Origin: Pseudomonas sp. JAI120
GTDB taxonomy: Bacteria > Pseudomonadota > Gammaproteobacteria > Pseudomonadales > Pseudomonadaceae
Length of the DNA stretch: 64,000 nt
Reading direction: 5' to 3'
Assembly: GCF_014207255.1 (NCBI RefSeq)
Contig: NZ_JACHCZ010000001.1
Coordinates: 1,355,378 to 1,419,377 of the forward strand
A model generated the notes under the pieces. That model ran no database searches. It saw nothing but the letters and a program-made list of their open reading frames with translations, and was not told where the DNA came from. Positions within the stretch are counted from its first letter, which is position 1, and the number at the start of each line of letters is the position of its first letter. A program made the position numbers and the translations under genes. Positions 43,459-53,443 of this stretch are shown here, one piece after another.

Positions 43459-44661
43459 TCATATATTGCTGGTCAGGCTCATCAGCGGCAGCATGATCGC
43501 CAGCATGATCACCGCCACCAGCACCGCCATGACCACGGTCAGGGACGGCACCAGCGCGGCGAGCAGGCGGTCGATGCCGCGTTTGGCTTCGACGTCGAAC
43601 ACCTCGGCGACCTTGAGCAGCATGCTGTCGAGTTCGCCGGCCTGTTCGCCGACTTCAATCATTTGCAACGCCAGATCAGGCAGCAGCGGCTCGCTGCCGA
43701 AGGCGCTGGCCAGGGTGCCGCCGCCCTTGACCGACTCGGCGGCCTGGGCGACCTGGGCTTGCAGGGCGCGGTTGGTGCAGACCTGGCGGGCAATCACCAG
43801 CGCTTGCAGCAGCGCCACACCGTTGCTCAGCAGCGTGCCGAGGGTGCGGGCCAAACGGGCGGCTTCGACCCGTTGCAGCAACGGGCCGATGATGCGGATG
43901 CCCAGCACGCGGCGGTCATAGCGTTCGCGGCGCTGGGGATCGCGCAACCGCGCGGCCAGGGTCCATGCGCCGACAATCAACCCGGCCAGCACCGCCAGGC
44001 CGTAGGCCCCGAGGAATTGGCCGAGGCCCAGGATCACCTCGGTGATCAGCGGAATCGGCACGCCCAGGTCCTTGAAGATCGGCACGAACTGCGGCACCAC
44101 GTAGGCCAGCAGCAAGGCCAGCGAACCGAGCACGCCGACCACCAGGAACGCCGGGTAGATCAGCGCGTTGATCACTTCGCCCCTGAGCAACTGGCTGCGC
44201 TCCAGGTAGTCGCTGAGCTGGCGCAGGGTGTCTTCGAGGGCGCCGCCCGCCTCGCCGGCGCGGACCATGCTCAAGTACAGCGGCGAGAACTGGCCGCCCT
44301 CCGCCTCCAGCGCCTTGGATAACGGCTGGCCGGCCTTGACCTGTTCGCGTATGCGCTCGATCAACGCACGGGTCTGCGGCTGGCCGGGCTGCTTGAGCAG
44401 GATGCCCAGAGAGCGCTCCAGCGGCTGGCCAGCACCCAATAGGGTGGCCAACTGTTGAGTGAAACTGACCAGCGCCGCACCGTTCAACTGGCCCCGACCG
44501 AAGGCCTTGCGCAGGCCCTGGGCACCCGCCACCTCGATCTGCAACAGCAACAAGCCGCGCTTGTGCAGCGCGGCGACGGCGGCGTCCTGGTCCTTGGCTT
44601 CGAGGGTGCCGTTTTGCGCCTGGCCCTGGCTGTCGAGGGCGCGGTATTTGAACAGGCTCAT
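43459..44661 (-). CDS. gspF: Type II secretion inner-membrane protein GspF
   Basis: The 400-residue polytopic platform protein has an N-terminal cytoplasmic part (FKYRALDSQGQAQNGTLEAK) and the two repeated GspF domains with conserved LARTLGTLLSNGVALLQAL. Three hydrophobic segments are seen near residues 170, 220 and 380. It overlaps gspE by ATGA and anchors the pseudopilus machine in the membrane. Confidence 0.92.
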   Translation of the reverse strand: MSLFKYRALDSQGQAQNGTLEAKDQDAAVAALHKRGLLLLQIEVAGAQGLRKAFGRGQLNGAALVSFTQQLATLLGAGQPLERSLGILLKQPGQPQTRALIERIREQVKAGQPLSKALEAEGGQFSPLYLSMVRAGEAGGALEDTLRQLSDYLERSQLLRGEVINALIYPAFLVVGVLGSLALLLAYVVPQFVPIFKDLGVPIPLITEVILGLGQFLGAYGLAVLAGLIVGAWTLAARLRDPQRRERYDRRVLGIRIIGPLLQRVEAARLARTLGTLLSNGVALLQALVIARQVCTNRALQAQVAQAAESVKGGGTLASAFGSEPLLPDLALQMIEVGEQAGELDSMLLKVAEVFDVEAKRGIDRLLAALVPSLTVVMAVLVAVIMLAIMLPLMSLTSNI

Positions 44662-46388
44662 GCGCCCTCTCCCCGGGTGACGCGCAGCACTTCTTCAAGT
44701 GACGTGACACCGGCCACGGCCTGGCGCAGGCCTTCTTCATGCAAAGTGCGCAGGCCGCCACGGCGGGCGGCCTGTTCGAGGGTGGCGGCGTCGGCCTGGC
44801 GCATCAACAAGCTGCGTAGTTCGTCGTTCATCACCAGCAGTTCGGTGATCGCACTGCGGCCGTGGTAGCCACCGCCCGGCGCATCGGCGCGGGGGCGATA
44901 AAGCATGATCGGGCGCTGCTCGGTAAACCGGTCGAGGCCGTGTTCGGCAATCAACTCCGCAGGGGCTTCGAAGGCTTCGCGGGTGGCCGGGTCCAGACGC
45001 CGCACCAGGCGCTGGGCGAGGATGCCGTTGACTGTCGAGGCAATCAGGTAGCTTTCGACGCCCATGTCCAGCAAGCGCGTGATACTCGCCGCCGCGCTGT
45101 TGGTGTGCAGGGTGGAGAGCACCAGGTGGCCGGTGAGGGACGACTGGATCGCGATGCGGCAGGTTTCCAGGTCGCGGATTTCACCGATCATGATCACGTC
45201 CGGGTCCTGGCGCACGATGGAGCGCAGCGCGCCGGCGAAGTCCAGGCCGATGGCCGGTTTGACCTGGATCTGGTTGATGCCCTCAAGCTGGTATTCCACC
45301 GGGTCTTCGACGGTGATGATCTTGCGCTCGGCGGTATTGAGCCGCGACAGCGCGGTGTACAGGGTGGTGGTCTTGCCCGAGCCGGTGGGCCCGGTCACCA
45401 GCAGGATGCCGTGGGGCCGTTCGAGCACTTCGAGGAAGGTTTCCAGGCGCTGGCCATCAAAGCCCAGGCTCTGGAAATCGAACTGCACGGTCTGGCGATC
45501 CAGCAGGCGCATCACCACCGATTCGCCAAAACTGGTGGGCACGGTAGACACCCGCAAGTCCAGCTCCTTGCCCTGGATGCGCAGCATAATGCGCCCGTCC
45601 TGGGGCAGGCGCCGCTCGGCGATGTCCAGGCGCGCCATGATCTTCACCCGCGAAATCACTGCCGCCGAAGAACTGGACGGTGGGGCTTCGGCTTCGTGCA
45701 GCACGCCGTCGATGCGGTAGCGCACCTTGAGCTGGTTTTCGAAGGGTTCGATATGAATGTCCGAGGCGCGATTCTCGACTGCTCGCTGCAGGATCAGGTT
45801 GACCAGGCGAATCACCGGCGCTTCGGAGGCCATGTCCTTGAGGTGTTCGATGTCTTCGAGGGCGCCGCCCTGCTCGTCGAGGTTTTCGATCAGGGTGCCC
45901 ATGGCCGAACGGCCCTGGCCGTAGTAACGCTCGATCAGGGTTTCGACTTCGTTGCGCGGCCCTACCGCCAGCCACACCGGCACGCCGCAGGCATAGGCCA
46001 TGGCCTGGAACGGGTAGACCAGCGACGGGTTGGCCGCCAGCACCCGCAGGCCGCCCTGGCTCCAGCCCACGGGCACCACTTGATAGTGGCGCATGAAACG
46101 CTCGGTCAATACCGGCAATGGGTCCAGCAGCGGCGGCGCAGCATCGGCCAACAGCAGCGGTGCGCCGAGCAGGTCGGCCCAGGCACGGGCCAGTTCCACT
46201 TCGGAAACCAGCCCCAGGCGCGTGAGCAGACCCAGTAATTCGGTGTCACCGCCCTCCTGGGACAGGCGCCGGGCACGCTCCAGGTCAACGGTTTTCAACC
46301 CAGCGTGTTGCATCAGCCACGCGCAGACCTGTTCGGTGTGCGGGATGTGCAGTTGGCAGGCATCGATGGGCGTTGAAGGGCTGGGCAT
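44658..46388 (-). CDS. gspE: Type II secretion ATPase GspE, lacking the four-cysteine motif
   Basis: The 576-residue hexameric ATPase drives pseudopilus assembly. Walker A is GPTGSGKT (333-340), Walker B is DVIMIGE (397-403), and an Asp box and His box (SDIHIEP, STLHTN) are intact. The paired CxxC motifs that bind zinc in many GspE proteins are absent: in their place stands LDPATREAFEAPAELIAEHG. Cysteines occur only at 11, 22, 134 and 410. It is the first gene of the eleven-gene operon, so the ATG at 46388 should be the real start. Confidence 0.92.
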   Translation of the reverse strand: MPSPSTPIDACQLHIPHTEQVCAWLMQHAGLKTVDLERARRLSQEGGDTELLGLLTRLGLVSEVELARAWADLLGAPLLLADAAPPLLDPLPVLTERFMRHYQVVPVGWSQGGLRVLAANPSLVYPFQAMAYACGVPVWLAVGPRNEVETLIERYYGQGRSAMGTLIENLDEQGGALEDIEHLKDMASEAPVIRLVNLILQRAVENRASDIHIEPFENQLKVRYRIDGVLHEAEAPPSSSSAAVISRVKIMARLDIAERRLPQDGRIMLRIQGKELDLRVSTVPTSFGESVVMRLLDRQTVQFDFQSLGFDGQRLETFLEVLERPHGILLVTGPTGSGKTTTLYTALSRLNTAERKIITVEDPVEYQLEGINQIQVKPAIGLDFAGALRSIVRQDPDVIMIGEIRDLETCRIAIQSSLTGHLVLSTLHTNSAAASITRLLDMGVESYLIASTVNGILAQRLVRRLDPATREAFEAPAELIAEHGLDRFTEQRPIMLYRPRADAPGGGYHGRSAITELLVMNDELRSLLMRQADAATLEQAARRGGLRTLHEEGLRQAVAGVTSLEEVLRVTRGEGA

Positions 46389-46436
46389 GGGTAAAAATCT
46401 GAGGGGCGATGCTCTAAAGGGCTATGGGAAACTCTT

Positions 46437-46463
46437 GTGGGAGGGGGCAAGCCCCGTCCCACA
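46437..46463. repeat. REP element between gspE and the small secreted-protein gene
   Basis: GTGGGAGGGGGC pairs with GCCCCGTCCCAC around an AA loop. It lies 3' of the 74-residue secreted protein gene and 5' of gspE, so it may end the former transcript. Confidence 0.85.
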
Positions 46464-46481
46464 GGGGAGCGCATTTCCCCG

Positions 46482-46706
46482 TTAGTTCGAGGTCTTCGGC
46501 GCGGCCTGGCTGCTGCTCAGCGGCCGCCCACCCTTGGTGGTTTCAGCCTTCTGCTTTTTAACCGCCTTGGCATCGTGAGCCTGGGTCAACACCGTGGAAT
46601 CGGCAGCCCCGGATTTCGCATCGGCGTCGGTGGACTCCGCCGCCATCGCCGCGCCACTTAGCGCAACACCCAGAACAACACCGGCACCCAACAGGGAAAT
46701 CTTCAT
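46482..46706 (-). CDS. Small exported hypothetical protein
   Basis: The 74-residue product has a signal peptide (MKISLLGAGVVLGVALSGAA, cleavage after MAA) and a mature part of about 50 residues rich in Ala, Lys, Ser and Asp, ending PLSSSQAAPKTSN. No fold or family is recognised; the mature part seems disordered. GGAG is 7 bases before the ATG. It is between the secretion operon and the GH3 gene, so it might be exported with them, but its role is unknown. Confidence 0.75.
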   Translation of the reverse strand: MKISLLGAGVVLGVALSGAAMAAESTDADAKSGAADSTVLTQAHDAKAVKKQKAETTKGGRPLSSSQAAPKTSN

Positions 46707-47213
46707 CAACTTTCTCCAGATCAAAAACAGCAGATAGCCCAAGTGGCGCCTTGAACTCGATCAAGACCCTACACCAAAGCGTTGTGTATGACAGCTTGTG
46801 TAAACATGGCACTTTAGAACTATCGAGCAATGCCACTAGTTGGCCATGACTCGACAAATTTCCTTAAACCAATCGACTGGTAGGTTTAGTCTTAGTTCCT
46901 GAACGTAAGAAATTATTTCTTATTTCACGCAAAAATTAGCTTTTGTTTGACTTCCAAGCGCAAGAATTGCCTTAATTATGCGGTTTTCGCGGTTCAAAAT
47001 GCCATATCGTGATATCGCTTAGACACTACCCACAACAATAACTAATACAATTTTTACACTAATAGAACTGCGAAATTCGCCAAATAGTTGCAATTAGCCA
47101 TCGGTTAAAAATTGCGATCACGGGCAACTATTGCCCAGAAAAAAGTGACGAGGTGCGGTGCAACTCGCACTTCTCGGCGCGCCATGTTTACTGAACTGTT
47201 GTCGGAGAGACCC
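46707..47213. promoter_or_regulatory. Long AT-rich control region before the GH3 gene
   Basis: About 500 bases without a gene, clearly AT-richer than the surroundings (for example TTAATACAATTTTTACACTAAT). ATATC-GT-GATAT (47004-47015) is a perfect inverted repeat. The stretch serves the small secreted-protein gene on one side and the GH3 gene on the other, so both promoters are here. TTGACTTCCAAG at about 46948 could be part of a -35 box, but the -10 is not clear. Confidence 0.5.
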
Positions 47214-49964
47214 ATGAATAAACGCAAAATGATCGGTGCACAGTCGGCATTCGCCCTGCTGGCACTGGCCGTGTCCCAAGTGCATGCAGCCACCAGCCCG
47301 GCCCTGGATGAAGGCCGGGTCAGCCGCGCGGAAAAAGCCGCGGACAAGACCCTGGCGAAGATGACCATGGAAGAAAAACTCGCCTACATCGGCGGCACCG
47401 GGGGCTGGGACGTCAAGCCACTGACCCAGTACGGTATCCCGCAGATCCACGGCGCCGATGGCGGCGTGGGCGTGCGCTACACCAGCGAAGGCAACGCCCA
47501 GGGCGTGGTCTATCCGTCGGGGCCGAACCTGGCCGCCAGCTGGAACCCGCGTCGCGCCATCGACCTGGGCCGCGCCCTGGGCTATGACACCGCCAGTGGC
47601 GGCTATCAGTTCGTCACCGGCCCAGGCGTGAACCTGTACCGCATGCCATACAGCGGCCGGGCGTTCGAGTACCTGTCCGGTGAAGACCCGTTCCTCGGCG
47701 CCAGCCTGGGGCCGGCGCTGATCAACGGCATTCAGTCCCGTGGCGTGTGGGCCAACGCCAAGCATTTCGCCGCCAACGACCAGGAAAGCAACCGCTTCCA
47801 CCTCGATGAAATCATCAGCGAGCGCGTGCTGCGCGAGATGACCCTGCCGCCGTTCGAGTCCGCCTCGAAGAACAGCAAGGTCGCGATGATGATGTGTGCG
47901 TTCCAGAAGGTGAACGGCGAGTTCGCGTGCCAGAACAAGCACCTGATGCGTGACATCCTCAAGACCGAATGGGGCTACCCAGGCTTCGTGCAGAGCGACT
48001 ACAACGCGGTGGTCGACGGTTTGCCGGCGGCACAGGCGGGTACCGACCTGGACATGATGGGCTACCAGATGAACAGCACCATCCTCAAGCCGTACCTGGA
48101 CAGCGGCGAGCTGAGCAGCGCGACCATCGATGACAAGGTGCGCCGCATCCTCAAGCAGATCTACCTGTACAAGTTCGACAGCAAGGCGCCGCTGACCAGC
48201 CACAACATGAACAGCGCCACCAGCAACCGCGTGGCCCTGAACGCCGCGCGCGAAGGCATCGTGCTGCTGAAAAACCAGAACAGCCTGCTGCCGCTGGACG
48301 CCAAGAAGGTCAAGCGCATCGCCGTGGTCGGCACCCTGGCCAAGTACGCGCCGCCTACCGGTTTTGGCAGCGCCAACGTCATGGCCGCCAACTACATCAG
48401 TGAGCTGAGCGGCTTGCAGCAACTGGCGCCGGGCGCCAAGGTCGATTTCATCGACGGGCTGTCCCTGGACCCGGCCACCTCGACCTGGACCCATGCCGAC
48501 AGCAATGGCAACAGCGTCAAAGGCTTGAAGACCGAGTTCTTCAGCAACACCAACTGGTCCGGCGACCCGGCCGCCAGCCGCACCGACACCCATGTCGACC
48601 TGGACTGGTCCACCGACAGCCTGCCGGTGAACGGCGATACCGCCGCCACTTCGATCCGCTACAGCGGCCAGATCACCCCGACGGTCAGCGGCGAGCAGGT
48701 GTTCAAGGTGCGTGCCGACGGCGCCGTGCGCCTCTACGTCAACGGCAAGAAAGTCCTCGACAACGGCGACGGCAAGCCGCTGCCGAACAACAGCATTCCG
48801 CCGACCATCCCGGTGTTTGCCAAGGTCAACCTGGAAGCCGGCAAACCGGTCGACATCAAGCTGGAATATTCACGCCGCAACGGCTACCTCTCGACCATGG
48901 GCGGCCTGGTCGGCGTGCAGATGAGCTGGGCCTCGCTGGTGGCACCGCAGGACCTGGCCAAGTACGACGCGGTACTGGTCGCGGCCGGTAACAGCAATGA
49001 ATACGAAGGTGAAGGCTTCGACCACAGCTTCGACCTGCCCGAGTACCAGAACCTGCTGATCCAGAGCATCGCCAAGGTCAACCCGAATACCGTGGTTACC
49101 CTGCACGGCGGCACCGGCCTGAAGATGAGCGACTGGATCGACCAGGTACCGGCCGCGCTGCATGCGTTCTACCCTGGGCAGAACGGCGGCCAGGCCTTGG
49201 CGGAGATCCTGCTGGGCAAGGTCAACCCGTCGGCCAAGCTGCCGATCAGCATCGAGCGCAACATCGAAGACAACCCGATCTACGCGACCTTCCCCAAGTT
49301 TGACAACCAGGAAACCCTGGCCGAGATGAGCTACAAGGACGACCTGTTCCTGGGCTATCGCGGTTATGAGAAAAAGGGCATCAAGCCGCTCTACCCGTTC
49401 GGCTACGGCTTGTCGTACACCACCTTCGGCTACAGCAACATCAGCGTGACCCCTGGGGTGGCGGTGGCCGGTGCGCCGATCAAGGTGTCGTTCGACCTGG
49501 CCAACACCGGCAAGGTCGCGGGCGCCGAAGTGGCCGAGTTGTACGTGGGCCAGAACAACCCGAAAGTCGAACGTGCGATCAAGGAACTCAAGGGCTACAA
49601 GAAGGTGTTCCTCAAGCCGGGCGAGAGCAAGCGCGTGACCATCGAGCTCAACGATCGCTCGCTGGCCTACTACGACGTGGCGAGCAAGCAATGGGTCGTG
49701 GATGCCGACAGTTTCAACCTGTCGGTGGGCGCGTCGTCCCAGGATATTCGCCTGAACGCCAAGCTGGTCAACCCGTTCCGCCAGGAACTGTCGACCACCA
49801 CGAGCAACCCGCTGCCGCGCTCGGCGCTCAACTCGACGCTGCGTGAATCGACGGTGAAGACCGGCGGTGTGCTGCATCAAAATGAAGGGGATAGCGGCAC
49901 CAGCGACGGTGATGGCTATGACATGAGCGATGACAGCAGCCAGGGCAGTGCCACCGGCAACTGA
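47214..49964 (+). CDS. Secreted glycoside hydrolase family 3 beta-glucosidase with PA14 domain
   Basis: The 916-residue protein has a signal peptide (MNKRKMIGAQSAFALLALAV, SQVHA) and a GH3 catalytic barrel with KHF (183-185) and the nucleophile D262 (FVQSDYNAV). A second domain follows (REGIVLLKNQNSLLPL), interrupted by a PA14 insert at about 435-575 (LKTEFFSNTNWSGD), then a fibronectin III-like domain near 770-850. It ends in a Ser/Asp/Gly-rich tail. It splits beta-glucosides or related sugars. GGAG lies 6 bases before the ATG. Its position makes it a likely cargo of the adjacent type II system. Confidence 0.9.
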   Translation: MNKRKMIGAQSAFALLALAVSQVHAATSPALDEGRVSRAEKAADKTLAKMTMEEKLAYIGGTGGWDVKPLTQYGIPQIHGADGGVGVRYTSEGNAQGVVYPSGPNLAASWNPRRAIDLGRALGYDTASGGYQFVTGPGVNLYRMPYSGRAFEYLSGEDPFLGASLGPALINGIQSRGVWANAKHFAANDQESNRFHLDEIISERVLREMTLPPFESASKNSKVAMMMCAFQKVNGEFACQNKHLMRDILKTEWGYPGFVQSDYNAVVDGLPAAQAGTDLDMMGYQMNSTILKPYLDSGELSSATIDDKVRRILKQIYLYKFDSKAPLTSHNMNSATSNRVALNAAREGIVLLKNQNSLLPLDAKKVKRIAVVGTLAKYAPPTGFGSANVMAANYISELSGLQQLAPGAKVDFIDGLSLDPATSTWTHADSNGNSVKGLKTEFFSNTNWSGDPAASRTDTHVDLDWSTDSLPVNGDTAATSIRYSGQITPTVSGEQVFKVRADGAVRLYVNGKKVLDNGDGKPLPNNSIPPTIPVFAKVNLEAGKPVDIKLEYSRRNGYLSTMGGLVGVQMSWASLVAPQDLAKYDAVLVAAGNSNEYEGEGFDHSFDLPEYQNLLIQSIAKVNPNTVVTLHGGTGLKMSDWIDQVPAALHAFYPGQNGGQALAEILLGKVNPSAKLPISIERNIEDNPIYATFPKFDNQETLAEMSYKDDLFLGYRGYEKKGIKPLYPFGYGLSYTTFGYSNISVTPGVAVAGAPIKVSFDLANTGKVAGAEVAELYVGQNNPKVERAIKELKGYKKVFLKPGESKRVTIELNDRSLAYYDVASKQWVVDADSFNLSVGASSQDIRLNAKLVNPFRQELSTTTSNPLPRSALNSTLRESTVKTGGVLHQNEGDSGTSDGDGYDMSDDSSQGSATGN

Positions 49965-49968
49965 TCCT

Positions 49969-49996
49969 TGTGGGAGGGGGTTTGCTCCCTCCCACA
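49969..49996. repeat. REP-type hairpin behind the GH3 gene
   Basis: TGTGGGAGGG pairs with CCCTCCCACA around GGTTTGCT. It lies a few bases after the GH3 stop and before the end of the converging TetR gene, so it can act as a shared transcript end. Confidence 0.85.
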
Positions 49997-50013
49997 TGTT
50001 GACTGTGTTCGAC

Positions 50014-50628
50014 TCAGGTTCTGATGGCTGCCTCGACCCGTGCGATGTAGCTGTCAAACCGCGCCACCAGGTCCACCTGCTCCGGAAAGCGCAGCCACTG
50101 GATCTGCAGGCCGTCCATCATGGCCAGGATTTCTTCCACCAGCCCGGCGATGTCCACATCACTGCGCACCTCCCCCGCTGCGACCAGGTCGGCAAACTGC
50201 CCCTGCAAGCGCCGCTGGATCCCCGCATAACGCTCCTGGAACCACGCCCACGCCGGTTGGGTGTCGAGCAGACTTTCGGCATTCAAAATGGTAAACGCGC
50301 GCACCACCCCCGGTGCGGTGGCGTTCGAACGGTTGATCGCACGCAGGCTGCCGAGCAACCCGGTCAGGGACTTTTCGGCGCGCACTTCATCGGCGATTCG
50401 TTGATTGACCTCATCGCGACGTTGCAGCACGCCCATCAATAATGAAATTTTGCTGGGAAAGTGATGCAGCACACCGGCCACGGAAATACCGACGATGGCC
50501 GCCACCTTTGCCACTGAAGCGCCGCTGTAGCCCTCCAGGGAAAATACCTGCAAGGCCGCGTCCAGCAGCTCTTCGCGGCGTTTTTCACCTTTGGGGGCGC
50601 GGCGGGTCTTGGGGGTGGGCTCGGTCAT
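50014..50628 (-). CDS. TetR/AcrR-family transcriptional regulator
   Basis: The 204-residue repressor has an N-terminal TetR helix-turn-helix (RREELLDAALQVFSLEGYSG, VAKVAAIVGISVAGVLHHFP) and a C-terminal ligand domain. It is the last gene on the minus strand after the fecE-like ATPase (62-base gap), so it may control the iron-uptake genes or be carried along. AAGGA precedes the ATG. Its ligand is unknown. Confidence 0.9.
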   Translation of the reverse strand: MTEPTPKTRRAPKGEKRREELLDAALQVFSLEGYSGASVAKVAAIVGISVAGVLHHFPSKISLLMGVLQRRDEVNQRIADEVRAEKSLTGLLGSLRAINRSNATAPGVVRAFTILNAESLLDTQPAWAWFQERYAGIQRRLQGQFADLVAAGEVRSDVDIAGLVEEILAMMDGLQIQWLRFPEQVDLVARFDSYIARVEAAIRT

Positions 50629-50690
50629 GGGGACATCCTTGTGGGCAGGCTTGCACCGTATCCAAATTGCCCCTGGGCCGCAAATAAAGC

Positions 50691-51482
50691 TCAGGCTTGA
50701 GGTCGGGTACTTTTCTCGACCAGGCACATGGGGGTGCCGGCCACCGGCTCCCGCATGATCTGCACCTGCACCTCAAACACCTGGCGCATCAACTCCGCAC
50801 TGATCACCTCCCCCGCCGCGCCATCGGCCACCAGCTTGCCAGCGTGCATCACCGCCAGGTGGTCGGCGTAGCGGCAGGCCTGGTTGATGTCGTGGAGCAC
50901 GGTGATCACGGTCTTGCCTTCGGCGGCCAGTTCGCCCATCAGGTCGAGCAGTTCGACCTGGTGGCTGATGTCGAGGTAGGTGGTGGGTTCGTCGAGCAAT
51001 ACCACAGGTGCGTTTTGCGCCAGGACCATCGCCAGCCAGGCGCGTTGGCGTTGGCCGCCGGACAGGTCCGCCAGGGCGCGGTCGGCCAGGTTGTCGAGTT
51101 CAAGGCGTTGCATGGCTTGGGTCACATGGGCCTGGTCATTACCGCTCAGGCGTCCCCACAGCGAGTTGTGCGGGCTGCGGCCATAGGCGACCAACTGGCG
51201 CACGCTGACGCCTTCGGGCACCGGCAGCACTTGGGGCAGGAATGCAATGTGTCGGGCCAGTTGGCGGGCGGACAGGCTGGCGTAGGGCTGGCCGTCCAGG
51301 CTCAGCTCGCCTTGCGTGGGCTTGAGGATGCGCGCAAACGCCTTGAGCAAGGTGGACTTGCCGCAGCCATTGGGGCCGATCAACGCGGTGACCTTGCCCG
51401 CCGGTGGCGTGAACGACAACCCCTGCACGATGGGGGTGGCGCCGTAGCCGATATCCAGCGCGCGTGCTTGAAGAATACTCAT
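50691..51482 (-). CDS. Ferric-siderophore ABC transporter ATP-binding protein, FecE-like
   Basis: The 263-residue ATPase has Walker A GPNGCGKST (36-44), signature DLSGGQRQR and Walker B VVLLDEPTTYLD. The family pattern and context match FecE of the ferric citrate system. It energises uptake through the two permeases just upstream, from which it is separated by only 4 bases. The start is fixed by that spacing. Confidence 0.92.
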   Translation of the reverse strand: MSILQARALDIGYGATPIVQGLSFTPPAGKVTALIGPNGCGKSTLLKAFARILKPTQGELSLDGQPYASLSARQLARHIAFLPQVLPVPEGVSVRQLVAYGRSPHNSLWGRLSGNDQAHVTQAMQRLELDNLADRALADLSGGQRQRAWLAMVLAQNAPVVLLDEPTTYLDISHQVELLDLMGELAAEGKTVITVLHDINQACRYADHLAVMHAGKLVADGAAGEVISAELMRQVFEVQVQIMREPVAGTPMCLVEKSTRPQA

Positions 51483-51486
51483 GTGA

Positions 51487-52451
<965 letters not shown>

Positions 52452-52455
<4 letters not shown>

Positions 52456-53441
52456 AGGGCACGCCTGGCGAGAAAGAGGAAGAACGGGGCACCAATCAAT
52501 GCAGTGACCACCCCGGCCGGGGTTTCCACCGGGAACGCCACGGCGCGGCTGAGCAGGTCGGCGCCCAGCACGATCACCGCACCCAGGGCGGCACTCAGCG
52601 GGATCAGCCAGCGGTAGTCGTTACCAAGGAACTGGCGAAGGATATTCGGCGCGATCAACCCGACAAAACCGATCGGCCCGACCGCGCAGACACTCGCCCC
52701 CACCAACAACAGGCTGGCGACGAACACCTGCAAGCGCAGGCTGGCAATGCCCACGCCCAACGAGCGCGCGGCGTCTTCGCCAAGGTTGATCAGGTTCAAG
52801 CGCGGCGCACACCACAGCGCCCACAGGCCGCCGATCAAGGTGCACGGCCAGAGCAATTGCACCTGGGCCGCACCGACGTTGGCCAGAGAACCGGCCAGCC
52901 AATTGAGCACGCTTTGCGCCTGGGCCTCGACCAGGATCACCGTGAGCCGGGTCAAGGCAGCACACAACGCGGCGACGGCCACCCCGGCCAACACCAGCCG
53001 ACCTTGGGCCGTGGTCGGCGACCAGGCACCGCCGAGGCTGAACACCGTGACCCAGGCCAGCGCGCCGCCCAGGCAGGTCATCAGCAAGGCACCGCCGGCA
53101 AACGGCGGCGCGACCAACCCCGTGGAAAACAACGCAAGCCCCAACGCCGCGCCCGCCGTCACGCCGAACAGCGACGGCGATGCCAGACGGTTGCGGGTGA
53201 TGCCCTGCATCAGCGCCCCGGCCAGGCCCAGGCAGGCGCCCACCAATGCCGCGCACACCGCACGCGGCACGCGCAACTGGGCGACGATATAGGCCATATT
53301 GCCGCCCACGCTGCCCTGATGCATCAGGCCATTCCAGGCGTCGGCCGCCGTGAGGGTGAACGGCGACCAGCTGTACAACGACAGCCAGAACAACACGGCG
53401 CCCAGCACTACGATGCCGACTGCGGCCAAACCACGGCCCAT
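52452..53441 (-). CDS. Ferric-siderophore ABC permease, FecC-like
   Basis: The 329-residue FecCD-family permease has the family blocks CLGLAGALMQGITRNRLASP, GPIGFVGLIAPNILRQFLGN and VETPAGVVTALIGAPFFLFL. The start ATG is 2 bases after the fecB-like stop. Together with the FecD-like protein it moves the ferric complex across the inner membrane. Confidence 0.93.
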
Positions 53442-53443
53442 GC

